A stretch of DNA of 64,000 nt from the NCBI GenBank assembly GCA_022829145.1, contig CM040745.1, forward strand, positions 34,564,406 to 34,628,405, in the 5' to 3' direction. Positions 24,336 to 35,534 of this stretch are shown piece by piece (positions within the stretch are counted from its first letter, which is position 1; the number at the start of each line of letters is the position of its first letter). Under the pieces are notes generated by a model that worked only from the letters and a program-made list of their open reading frames with translations, made no database searches and had not been told where the DNA came from. This DNA comes from Albula goreensis. Taxonomy: Eukaryota; Chordata; Actinopteri; Albuliformes; Albulidae. The position numbers were made by a program, and so were the translations under genes.

Positions 24336-26610
24336 CTCTCTACTGGGGGAAGATGAGGGACCGTACAATATGTAGATCAGATTGAACCAAACTTGGAAAT
24401 GAGAAATCAGGTTGTAAGGCCAGAGAGCAGGTGGTCCCCTTGAGAAGACCAGACCAGAATATTACAATCTCTTCTGCCAGGGATCAACACCAGATGGGTT
24501 GTGCTCATCAAACCCGGTGAGTGGACATCACACGGTGGGTGCCGAGAGCCACCCGAGTCAGGCAGGGGAGAGGAGGGGGAGAGTCCGTTCACCTGAAGGG
24601 AGCCAGGAAGCCAAAGCCATTGATTTATGGGAATGGCACACTGGATCTCGGAGGAAAAGATTTATCGGACAATCTCCGTGTTGTTTGAATAACCTGGGCA
24701 GCTGAGGCAGGTGACAATATTGGATTTGGCAAAGATGAATGTCCTGAGAGTGAGAAGATGAAGTCCCACGGAGTAGAACTGTGGATGGATTTAAATGTTT
24801 TTCTAAACCCTCGGCTCAGCAGAAGGGGGAGGGGGGACAGGGCAAGCTTTTTGTTGGCCATTCCAAAGTATATAATGCATAAAAAGCAAAGCTACTTCCC
24901 ATATCAACCACAGATGTGGTTATACGCTAACTGTTTTGAAAGTTGATGGGCATATTGGTATTGTCCTTTATGCATTATAATAATGTTTGGCTTGGATCTG
25001 TATCCATTTTTCTTTTCTTTTTTTTGCATTGCTGCCATACTTAATGAAGGCGGGACAATAATGGCGGTAAGAGCACAGGAAATTAAGAGCGCCATTGAGC
25101 AGGACGCTGTTTTTATCCTAAAGACTCCGCGGAGTAATAAACAGCAAATCGGGATGCGTATCACTGCTCATCTGCCTGGCAAAACGCGATGAGCCTGGCC
25201 TCTATTCAAGCCGCAGATTTTTGATATTCGCCCCCCAAATGCCACTCCCCGTAATCTGAAAGGCCTGGTGATCATGAGGTTTCATGACCATACGAAGCTC
25301 AGGAATATAAGTGTTGGAAAACCGAGGGTGCCGCAGGTCTTAGCCAGGTTACGTTTCAAAAACACGCAAAGCCGCATGCAGCACTCGTTAGCCCGGCCTC
25401 AGCTGTGATGACAAAACCACCTCTACTTTGATGTCCACTGGTAATTGGAATAACACTTACACAATTTGCATTTAGGTCCTCTCCTTAAATTAATTCACTG
25501 CACTCAACTGTTTTCTCTCCGAAAAACAGAGGCAGGCTATTGTTTATGTGCCTCCTAGTGACTTGTTTGAAGAAAAAAAAAAAATCTTTACAGAATAATG
25601 ATATTGAAGGAAACACAATCATTTTGATCCTGCTAATAGAATGAGCCCTGCTTCGTGGGTGAGCGTGCGACACGTCGGTTTCCACTTCGGTATGAAGAAA
25701 CGTAATTAATTAAATTACACCCCGGTAGGCTACAACTGTCACTTGAGTCTTTCATGTGAAAATGAAGCACTCCCACTGTCCAAAAAACAAATATTAAAAA
25801 ACAAACAAAAAACTCCAGTTATGACATGTTTATTGTGTTAATTTTGAACGTTTTCCAGGTTTTTATAACCACACCGTGTTATGTGAAACAAGACACATCC
25901 ATCCATACCCCAGCTGAACAGGTGTACCCGTCTCTGTCTTGCTTACAGTTGAGCCCTATAATAAATGCAGATATGACCTTCAGATTCAGCTGGCCAAGGT
26001 TTTTTTTCCCCTCCAAATGGATGAAAGGTACATTAAACTACGATGAAAGAGGAAAAAGTTACGGGAGAGGACAGGCGATTTGTGTGGACAGCCGATCGGC
26101 CGCTCGTCTGGACGGACCCTGTAGGATTACATCCTGCCTCTGAAACACGAAGGCTGAATACTATTTTCCTCCTGCTGTTTTTAACAGGTGGCCGAACTTT
26201 GAGCGTAACACGGCGTCAGTGTTTGGAGCAGGTGGCCTCTCATTGGTGCGTCACTGCAGTGGGAATGGGGGGGGGGGGTTGCTTACCTTAACACACGTAC
26301 CATCACCTCCAAGTACCCAGAATGCCCTTCCCAACAGGGGCAGGAGCATGGCCGTGGACATGGGGGGGACGGGGGTGTGCTGTGGGAGAACAATGTTACC
26401 TTGACAGCTGCAGGATCTGTACCAAGGCAGTGACAGGGCCAGGTGAACCAGGGGCAAAACTGCTGTTTCTGACATATGTGCAGTGCATACCGAAACAGAC
26501 AGGCATCCCACGATGCACCACGGGACGCTGCCACAAAGTGACAGAGGACAGGTAAAAGGTGAAGCACTGCCAGAGGAGAATGCAAGAGTTGCCCTCCTCC
26601 TTTACACACA
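24336..26610. other. non-coding stretch; one possible conserved segment
   Basis: The part at 24400-24720 could be leader sequence of the possible retroelement but has only short broken frames. The segment 25010-25200 (around gaaggcgggacaataatggc) is complex and may be conserved non-coding DNA. A poly-G run lies at about 26269-26278. No host gene recognised. Confidence 0.5.
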
Positions 26611-26650
26611 AACACGCGCACACAAACACACACACACACACACACAAAAC
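26611..26650. repeat. (CA)n microsatellite, imperfect
   Basis: CA repeats with early interruptions (acacgcgcacac) followed by about 10 pure units. This explains the Val/Cys-rich and Thr/His-rich open frames overlapping it. Confidence 0.9.
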
Positions 26651-29600
26651 ATGCATGTGGAAGAGGGAGGAACTGTAAACACACCAGATGAAAACAGATT
26701 ATGTAAACATTACCTCTTTATACAGACAGCTTGTTGAGCTTCAACAGAAGTAGAAGCAAACCAGCTAATAACGTATATTGATTCGATGGCTGCCTTCCCA
26801 GAATCTCAATCACAGGCCGGCATGGTGTTCAACCAAAACAGGTTCTCTTTTTTATCAATTCATTTTTACATGCAGTTCCACAACTGACCACAGGGGGCTA
26901 CACTGTTCCTCAGCCTGTGGAATGCCTCCCACTCTAACATTACCTGAAAGCCTTCCAAATGTCAAGAGGCTATGACTGGCAGAAACGGTACACCGTTTGT
27001 TCTGCGTGCACAAACCGAACTGAGCATACACGGCAACAAAGAACACTGGCCTAGCCTTCAACCAAGAGATCATACATAGAAATCCTTTTTCATCTTTTAC
27101 CAAAGCCCATAACCTCAGCTCTACTGGTAAGGTGCTTACATAGTTGATACTGGAGTTTTAATTCAAACGATGTAAAATTACGATTTTCTTATTGGTAATT
27201 TTTTCATATACCTTACCAGCTTTGGGACTGCACTACCCTTCCAAATTGTTTGGAAAGTGTAGAGTTACACACACTATGGTCAATATTTATAATTATCTTC
27301 AGTTTGCATACTCATCTGGTTATTTGTTACAAACACGTAGTAAATACAGTTCATAGATATGTTTACATGACTAAAATGCACTATTACCCTGAATATAATA
27401 AACTATTTATTTTTATTGGAACTGAACACATTAACTGTTGCCAGTTTTCTAGTCCATTTTTTTATTCACAAGGAGCTCATTATACAGTAATATTATGTGT
27501 TTTTAAAATATTTGGACTAATATTGCTGGATATTAGTATTCACATAAACAAACAAAATAGTACATGGCCATATTGTTTTATGATCTGGAAGACAATACAT
27601 TAAAAAAAAAAGACTCATGCTACAGCCCCAGGCTCTCTATTTATTTTTATGCATTTCCTCAGCTTTAGCGGTTGAACAAGTGTATTTGTATACCTTACCA
27701 TTCATCACGTTCTGCTCTGAGAAACAATTGAGGGCTTTCTAAGAATAGAACCTCAAGGCACTTTAATACTAATGTATGAAATAACCCCACAAAAATGTTA
27801 TGGTCTATTAGAAAATTATTTAAAGATAATAGCTCTACTGAAGTCATACTGCACTCCAACAAAATACCTACAGCAGCACCAGTGCTCCTGCTACTCCCTG
27901 TTAATAAAATGGGTATTCAAAATTTTGCATTTTTATGGCACATTAAAAAGCTGAAACAAGCTGTATTTTTTTTCCAATGCTACACCGAAACCCATCAGAG
28001 AAGGAGCTGAAGACTTTCTTTAAAGTGCAGTCATGATGACGGAGAAACTATTGACTGATTTAAATCAAGATAATATACAACGGGGCATAAAGTACAGGCA
28101 TAAAAATGCCATGAATCTATTATGTATAAAAGCTTACTTTAATTGTCTTTGGCATTGTGATTTGTGATATGGGGATCTAATTGTTTCTGCTAGTTATTGC
28201 ATCTGTATGAAACTGGACCAGATTCATTTTAAACAGTGGAATCATTTTCTTCAAAAATGGTTAATTTTAACAAAATCAATCACAGAACTGACTGTTCAGC
28301 CGATTCCACAGATGACAACTTAATAAAATGGATCTTATCTGATGCAATGTTTAGATTGTGTCCTGCTCTTTAAAACACTTGAATATAACGGATTGGTACT
28401 GCAAGCTAAATGGATATCCTGCATGGGGCATTGTGTGCACCCCATGTCACTGCAGTTATCACATCATAGCCTACGTTCCTTATGTTTATGTTTCTGTGTG
28501 TACGAAAACATATACTAACTGTTATGAATTAAGAACATGGATTAAGCCTAGTTTATACTAAAACTTCTCTCTGTGGATATCTTCATTGAAATGTTCTTTT
28601 CGTGCGGGGCTAGGCTTAATCCATGTTTGGGAAACTGGACCTATGTCAAATAAAACCCATTTATTTAAATCATCTTCCGAGTATGCATATTTCCAAAACC
28701 AGCAAATCCCATTATCATACCACAGCCAACCGAACACACCGTTCCACCCCACAGAACACCCAAATGTCATCTTCCATACTGTCAATTTCTTGAGAATTTT
28801 CTCATGTCTGTTCTGAGCAGAGTACGAAACACGGCAATAACATCATAGATGTGCTTCATCCAAATGCCCAGAGCAGTGTGAACAAACATGGCTATTTCAG
28901 TTGGTTTCAATTTGTGGTTTCATGTTCTCCAGTTTGGAGTAGATAGCACTTTCTTTTGAGGAATGCGGCAGGATTGGGGGGGGGGGGCGGGAGAGATCTG
29001 GCGTCGCGTTGGTTCTTCGGTTAAGTTTTACTACATTTGTGTTTTCCAGGCCTTTAAATAACAGACTCAAGGGGAGCTGCTCCAGCAAGGCACATGGAGC
29101 TGACGTAATACCATTGCTTTGCGGTTTGAATACAGAATTTAATTAAATGTCATTTTTTGATACACCGATATTTCTCTGAAACACTGTGACCAACAAAATT
29201 ATTCCATAATAATGAAGTGCAAATGCAATTATTGCCTGAATAATGAAAAAAGTGACACTTGGGCTTTAAGTCAAGAAAACCACTTTACACTTTGCCCTTA
29301 ACTTTTATCAAACAGTTTTTATGAAAATATGGTTGCTGAACTGTTTGACTGTTGTAGAAAAAAAGTGTGATTCAACATTAATCGATGCATCGGCTAGTTT
29401 AGATAAAGGCCTTGCTTGAAGATAAACAGTGACCTGAACGATTACAGCATGGGGGACACTACAACGCTTCTTTCCCCAAGATCAATGACATTTCCTCAAG
29501 AGCAAATGTTGCGTCATCGTTTTTCAAATACGGTTAAAATTATCTGAATTATCTCAGCTCCTCCACAAAATTCTGCTGTGCTTTGCAAAGGCCAGCATGA

Positions 29601-29757
29601 CAAAGAAGGGCTTCTGATCAAGTTGGCTCCATGGATTAAACACAAAGAAAAATTGGAGAAAAAAAAAAGATACAGTATTTTGTCGTATGTAGAGATAAAG
29701 ATAAGCTGAGTAAAAGAGGTTGGCCTTGAGCCAGGAAGGGCGCTTTCTTTTTTCTGA
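26651..29757. other. non-coding stretch, nothing recognised
   Basis: AT-rich, with a poly-A run at 27601-27610 and a poly-G run at 28977-28987. The 117-codon frame at 27250-27603 is Ile/His/Tyr-rich with no family resemblance. The 13-mer taagcctagttta/gctaggcttaatc pair near 28543 and 28609 forms a long-range inverted repeat of about 10 bp. Confidence 0.55.
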
Positions 29758-29781
29758 CCATGCTAAGCAGGCTTAGCATGG
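29758..29781. repeat. perfect inverted repeat, 11-bp arms, 2-nt spacer
   Basis: Arms CCATGCTAAGC and GCTTAGCATGG flank AG, with no mismatch. Too short for a microRNA hairpin. It may be a dimeric factor site or a chance palindrome, though 11 matching pairs is unusual. Confidence 0.8.
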
Positions 29782-31069
29782 CACAGGCACAAGGAAGTAG
29801 GGACCAAAACGGGAACATATTGAGACGTGTTAAGCTACGCCCGCACCACATGCTGCGATTCTAGGAAAATGCAAACCCCTGCAAAAAACAAAACAAAAAA
29901 AAACCGAGCTACAGATAACTCTGTGTGCTCTCATTCCCTGGATATAGCGACTGCGTGGAGATGGAGGAAGAGGAGTTAGACAGGACCAAGAGAATAGGTA
30001 TTTTACCACACGATTATTCTGTGTTGCAAATGAACTTACGTTAACTGTGAAGGTTGTGCCAGTGTAATAGCTCTGTATTCAAAGCCCCAACAAAAAGTGA
30101 AATTTTCCTGTCTTAGAAATTAAAATTTTGAAATTTCATGTCACTATCACCTTTATCACATGAAATTTCCATAGATAATGTATGTCTGGACCAACATGTA
30201 TTGATTTTTTTTTTTCCTGAAAGTGACCATCCATAAAGGAGAAACAAAATACTTCAACATCCGAATAATTTTCAAGAATGGCCATAAATTAATTTTGATA
30301 GTTCAGTATGGTTACGGTACTGGTTCTGATATTGAACCATGCAGGAGTAGAATTATCACCTCCAAATCTGAAATAAATTGCCTTTATACCTTTCAGTTCC
30401 ACAGATTTTATTTTTTTATTTCTGAGGGGAGTTTAAGAGAGCATATTTAAAATAATAATGAAAGTATAAACAGATACCGGAGGCCTCGGCTTCATGGTGA
30501 TGCAACAATCGCACTGCAGCTGCAGAAGTAAAAGAATGGGCACAAGTTTTATCTGTGCCATTGAGGATATAGTTAATTAAATCTACTTTATTTGGGGCTT
30601 GCAAGCTTCAAATACAGTTTAGCAATTCAACTTTCTCTCTGAGATGCAGCTGGTAAACTTCATTTCTGCCTTCAGCTCTTTCATTAAATGATACTGTGGT
30701 GCGTGGTTGGTGTGTCAAAATGGAAAATAAATGAATAGATACTGTAGTGTTGTCACATGTTAAATGAAACTCTGCAATAGCACTTCATTTCATTGCAAAG
30801 ACTTCTTAAATTCTTTGTTGAAATGATTAGCTGGCCTACACTCGCTAGGAAACATAATATTGGTTTGCAGGTCTTGGTATAACATAGATTGGTGGTTCCC
30901 AAATGTAATTCACATTCCTATTATACCCCAGAGTTACTGAAATATTAATAGTACCACCACATCTTATTCAGACTGGTAATTTCATTAATATATTACTTAT
31001 TGGTCAAATTATTGAGTATAAGCTTGTTTTCCAGTGGGTATTGATCCAGACATGTTTATCAGGCCTGCG
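29782..31069. other. non-coding stretch, nothing recognised
   Basis: AT-rich. A short exon-like stretch at about 29950-29996 (GAG-rich, ending AG|GTATTT) lacks a good acceptor and is not called. Confidence 0.55.
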
Positions 31070-31335
31070 GGCACACAATCTCAGCAGCGACTGAGGTAAC
31101 CAGGTATCAGTTCATTCACTTCCTGCTTAAAATTGGACCCCTCAGGGCCTCACGAGGTAAGAGGTGTGCCTAGGGGCCTTGAAGGTGGATACTCAAATCC
31201 CTGGATCAGCCATGGCTGAAGGTCCCCATTGCCAAGGCAACAACTGGGCCAGCCTTGCTGATGGTGGTGTAAGCAGGTTAAAAGTTTGTTAGTCTCATCC
31301 CTCTCTCTAGCAGCCACTCCTGGTCACCCAGGGGA
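31070..31335. repeat. possible interspersed repeat (shared with 44.4 and 50.4 kb)
   Basis: Read in reverse, the right-hand end (ggtgaccaggagtggctgc, then a GAGA-rich stretch and aacttttaacctg) resembles 50443-50510 on the plus strand (tgaccaggaggctgccagag, then gaactttaaaaggattaacct). Both contain a tRNA B-box-like motif near the other end (actcaaatccc). This suggests one decayed SINE-like family, matched by eye only. Confidence 0.3.
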
Positions 31336-33571
31336 CTGCAGTATATAGTGAGAATGTTTAGATATTTAAGCATAATCAGAGGTCTTACTCTGAAGATTCG
31401 CACAGTAACACGACATTTTCAATTGGCCCAGTCAAAGGTAAGGTTTTTTTTGTTTTTGTTTTTTTTAAACTGGACAGAGTTGTTGAGAATGCAGATGTTT
31501 CGTTTTAAGAAGCTGTTTAACTTCATATTAAATGTCAGTTTATCGAAATACATTTATTCAACACATATTTAAGGTTTGGTTGTGCGGCTTGAATTGTGGA
31601 GCCAGTCCAATATATACTGCTCGTAGTTTATTTTTCATACATATTAAAGGTCATTTTATTTTAGTGGAGTGTTGGGTATGTGTTCATGTACTTTTTTCCA
31701 GGGTTTTGGGTGCAGTGGAAAAAGGTTGCACCATGAAGGGATGTTACAGAAAGACCATTTTTATAGACCCAAAAAAAATGTGGAAAAAGTAAATAAACTA
31801 CATTAATAAGACAAAAAAATCAAAAACACACTCGTCATTAAGGCAAATGTTGAATGACTGAATCATACAGAAAGAAGACCTGTGTGGTTTTTGAATGTCT
31901 TGGTGCTCCTAGTGCAGTTTGTGTGTGCCCACAAGTTAAACGGTGAAAAATCGAGGGGGAAAACAAGCATTTTTCTCTTCACAAGTCACCTTTGATATTG
32001 TCTCAAATGGAGATAGAGGACCGGATTCAGGCATGCTTGGTCAGGCATGTAAAAGCTCATAAAACGCACCCTATTAAATGCTTGTCCAAACATTAATGTT
32101 TCCTCTTTAAAAAATCGCGTTGCCTTGTTCTGGGTAATCTGCGTCTTTGAACGGCAGACACGAATGGCACAGTTAGTCCAGAGACTTTGAGCTTGGGGGC
32201 TAAAAGGACAATGGCCGACAGAAACGATCATTGTTAGTAAGTGGCTTAGTTTGAATCGTTTTTGCTGGTTTTGTGATAAAAATGGCCTTGGATTGGGGTT
32301 TGCTCACAGTTATGTTTTCAAAGTGTCATATGGATTTGTTGAGAATTTAAACAAAACCGGACATACACTGAAATATAACAAAAAATCTAATATTTCCAAA
32401 AGAACTCCATTTGGTCACCACTGCAGAGTTTATACTGTCAGTAGTCAAGACTGTAAACATTGATTGAAAACATGAAACTCTTGAGAATCATACAACATAT
32501 GCATGAGATGGCATGGTGTAAGTCATAACTTGGCATTATTTTAATATGAACAGTTTGGTATGTAGGCAGAGCAATGTTTGTGTTTTAACAGATGAATACA
32601 TGTACATATAGTGTACATATGTGACAAGCCTGGCTTTCTTACATTGGAAATATTATGTGGAGATTTTATTTTATTTATTTTTTAACTGTACTTGCTGTAT
32701 AGAGCTATATATACCTCAGTTTTTTGTTTTTGTTTTGTTAAGTCAAAAAAAACATGGGAAGGATTGTTGTTTGATGAAATTATATTGCAGTGTGTGGTTG
32801 CCCTGTCAACATGGAAACTACAGTGAATGCTGCAGTTTTGTTGAACAAAGCTCTCTGACAGTTTTTTGATTTCTTTACAAAAATCTAAATTCTTTGTATT
32901 TAGATCTCTATTTATATATTTATATACATTTAATTGTATGCACAGAGTGTTTGTGTCACTTCTGTTGCAATCGCGACTGAAATGTTGTATGTCAGATAGT
33001 TCTGGTCTATATTTCATAAGTTTTCATAAGTCTAAATTTCATAGTTTCGCACAACTGATCCAGCTGAGGAAGTGCTCTATTAATCTTATCCAAAAAAATG
33101 ACAGAAACAAACCATTATCAATATGGTGCAGTTAAATGGAGTTATGAACAAACTTAATTGTTGAATGCTGAGATTTTTGCAATACATGGAGTTGAAGGAG
33201 AACTTTAAATGGGAATGTAACACTGAGAGAGTGTTACTTCTGTTACATACACAATATGAGATAACATGGTTACAGAGACAAGAAATTTACTTGAATTTTA
33301 TGTGGTCTCACTTTCTGGTGTGGAACTAAACCCAAATCTTTCTGGCCAAGAACTGGTATAGTACTGCTCAAAAATGATGAGAATACGAAATAAATATGTC
33401 ATATAAATGATCCATAATACAGCAAAATACTGCATAGTGTGTGAAGCCTATTATCCAGTCTGTAACAGCCACAAATGCTGTCTGCGTCTACCACAACGAT
33501 GCCTCCTGCCATATGGCGCTTGTTTTCTGCCATTCGATTGTTGGTTTTTTTCCGACATGTTTTCTGTACAG
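31336..33571. other. non-coding stretch, nothing recognised
   Basis: AT-rich with T-runs near 31445-31467 and 32665-32680. The 109-codon plus-strand frame that begins at 33407 contains the exon-like segment listed next. Confidence 0.55.
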
Positions 33572-33654
33572 ACGGCATATCGTAACAGGCATGGGGAACC
33601 TGGCTGCGAAGACCCCTTCTTCGAACATGGGAACCTGCTGTGGACCCCCAACAG
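33572..33654 (+). other. exon-like segment with canonical splice signals, product unknown
   Basis: A pyrimidine-rich tract ending TTTTCTGTACAG precedes 83 nt of balanced, non-repetitive sequence, followed by the donor ACAG|GTATGA. Two plus-strand frames are open. One reads TAYRNRHGEPGCEDPFFEH and continues to LLWTPN; the other contains an in-frame ATG giving MGNLAAKTPSSNMGTCCG. I do not recognise either. The length is not a multiple of three, so if real it would be an asymmetric or 5' exon. No partner exon was found in the window. A conserved non-coding element with chance splice signals is the main alternative. Confidence 0.3.
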
Positions 33655-33701
33655 GTATGACCGGTTGTCTGTTTCAACATCTTTCATCATTGTGTGTTGT
33701 G

Positions 33702-33752
33702 AGAGAGTGAGAGAGAGAGAGAAAGAGAGAGGCTGAGAGAAAGAGGGAGGAA
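33702..33752. repeat. (GA)n microsatellite, imperfect
   Basis: GAGAGA units with occasional A or G interruptions, about 50 bp. Confidence 0.9.
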
Positions 33753-35180
33753 CAGATATAAAACTGGCTTTGAAACTCACTTCAAAAGGTAACGTTACCC
33801 TTCAAACAATTTCCCCCTGTCTCCTGTCTGTGGCGAACAATGTACTGTTGGAAGGGCAAGTGTTTTATTCTCTTGTTTTAGTTTGTTTGGCTCAATTTTT
33901 GGCTTCCATACCATGGCGAGACACCCACCCATTTCCCAAATGGAATATCACCTGTGTAGGAGCCATTTTTCATTCACTCCACATTGTTATGTTCTTCATT
34001 GACTCTTCATTGTTATAACCATCTAGACAATGAGACTACAATTGTACTTTTTGGTGGAGTGCTGAATTGGGGAGGGGTCAAATGGAGGTGGTGGAGGGGG
34101 ACAGGGGCTGACATGTAGCGCTGAAATGAATGAGAAGAATGTTTTGGTGGAGAAAAAAAGAGAATTGTGGACAAAAAGAGAAAACTTTATCCATCTCTAC
34201 ATCCCTGAGGGCTACCTCTTCTTTCAGCTGCTGCCTTCATCAATGGTTCTCTGTTTGTGTTGAAGTTCATAGTTCTACTGTCTGAGAAATTTGCTTTCGA
34301 CTTTGGAGTATTGTCACAGGAAAGAAAGAAATGACTCAAACCAAAATAGTACTGAATAGCTGTAACAAATCAGGGGTATTTCCATGGTCAGTTGAAACAA
34401 GCCACCCTGTCAGGTAATTTTTCATCAAGTCCTACTACATAGTGCCTTCTTCCTATTATCATTGCCCAACACTGAGAAAAGGTTCAGACATACAAAAAAA
34501 AATCTTCGCTTTCAGCTATTATGAGAATTAAACAATTATATTTTATTATAAACCGTACTGTTGGAAAGACCACATGAAATGGTATGACATTAGCAGAATG
34601 GATGAATAAGGGAATGAAAAGCAGAAAGAGAGAGAGGACTGACAAAGATGAACACAGACCTCTTCCAAAGCCTTTTTATTTTTACTGAAATTTGAGCTCG
34701 GGCACAGTCCCGGACGAGCACCCTTGAATTTACAGCATCACTGATATGACTCATAAGACAGTCATGTAGTCAAAAGAGCGTTGTAGGTGTTTCTCTGCAC
34801 GTGCATCAAAAATGTCCATGTGAAATCCACCCTCCAGGTTAACAGAGATGGCGATGCTGTCCAGTTCCCTTTAATTCTATAATATATTTTATACTCCATA
34901 ACTCCATAACTTTACCTGAGCCCTCCCAGACAGTAGCATATCCAGAAAAAAAGACTGGATGTGTCGCAGTAAAAGTTGGTGTGCCACATCTACGCTACAA
35001 CACAGAGTAACAAAGCTGAAGAGCTTTCACCATGGCGTTTTCTTTTACTTCAACTTTAAACTGACATTTTATTTTATCTCTACGTGTTTACATACCGTTT
35101 TTTTTTTTTCTTTCCCAGTTTTTGATGTTGGCTAAAGCACTTTGGTCAAATTCAACTAGGCTAGTTGTTTTTAAAATACC
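33753..35180. other. non-coding stretch, nothing recognised
   Basis: No gene, RNA or repeat family seen; a poly-T run lies at about 35099-35109. Confidence 0.6.
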
Positions 35181-35534
35181 AAGGCACTGTACGGTCCATT
35201 CACTCATTAATGCTTACTTTAAACATGAAGTGCAACCATGCTTTACCAGTAAAATCATTTGCCTATTCTTACTGAATTAAACTATCAACAACATTAGCCC
35301 AATAACCTAGATGGTGAGTAGGCAAGACTGGAACTGAATGATTTATTAATCTTGGCTCACCGTATTAAGAGCAATGCATAGTACAGTCCATTCATCAATT
35401 CAGTTCTTATTGCACGCAGTGCATCACAAATAACATAATGTGACCATTCTTTTGAATAAAACTATCATCAGTAAGCAGACAATAGATAGGGAGTAGGCAA
35501 GACCAGAACTGAATGATTAATTAACCTTGGCTCA
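35181..35534. repeat. diverged tandem duplication (two ~170-bp copies)
   Basis: Copy A (35181-35359) and copy B (35371-35534) share ordered blocks: gtac(g/a)gtccattca near the start, attctt..(g)aat(t/a)aaactatca in the middle, and taggcaagac(t/c) followed by gaactgaatgatt and cttggctca at the end. The copies are clearly diverged. Because the pair abuts the 3' end of the hAT transposase pseudogene, it may be subterminal repeat sequence of that element. Confidence 0.65.

Noticed and set aside
26283..26684. 133-codon minus-strand frame rich in Cys and Val
   Set aside because: The Cys/Val run is the translated CA repeat at 26611-26650.
29950..29996. Short Glu-rich exon-like stretch ending AG|GTATTT
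   Set aside because: The acceptor lacks a usable pyrimidine tract.
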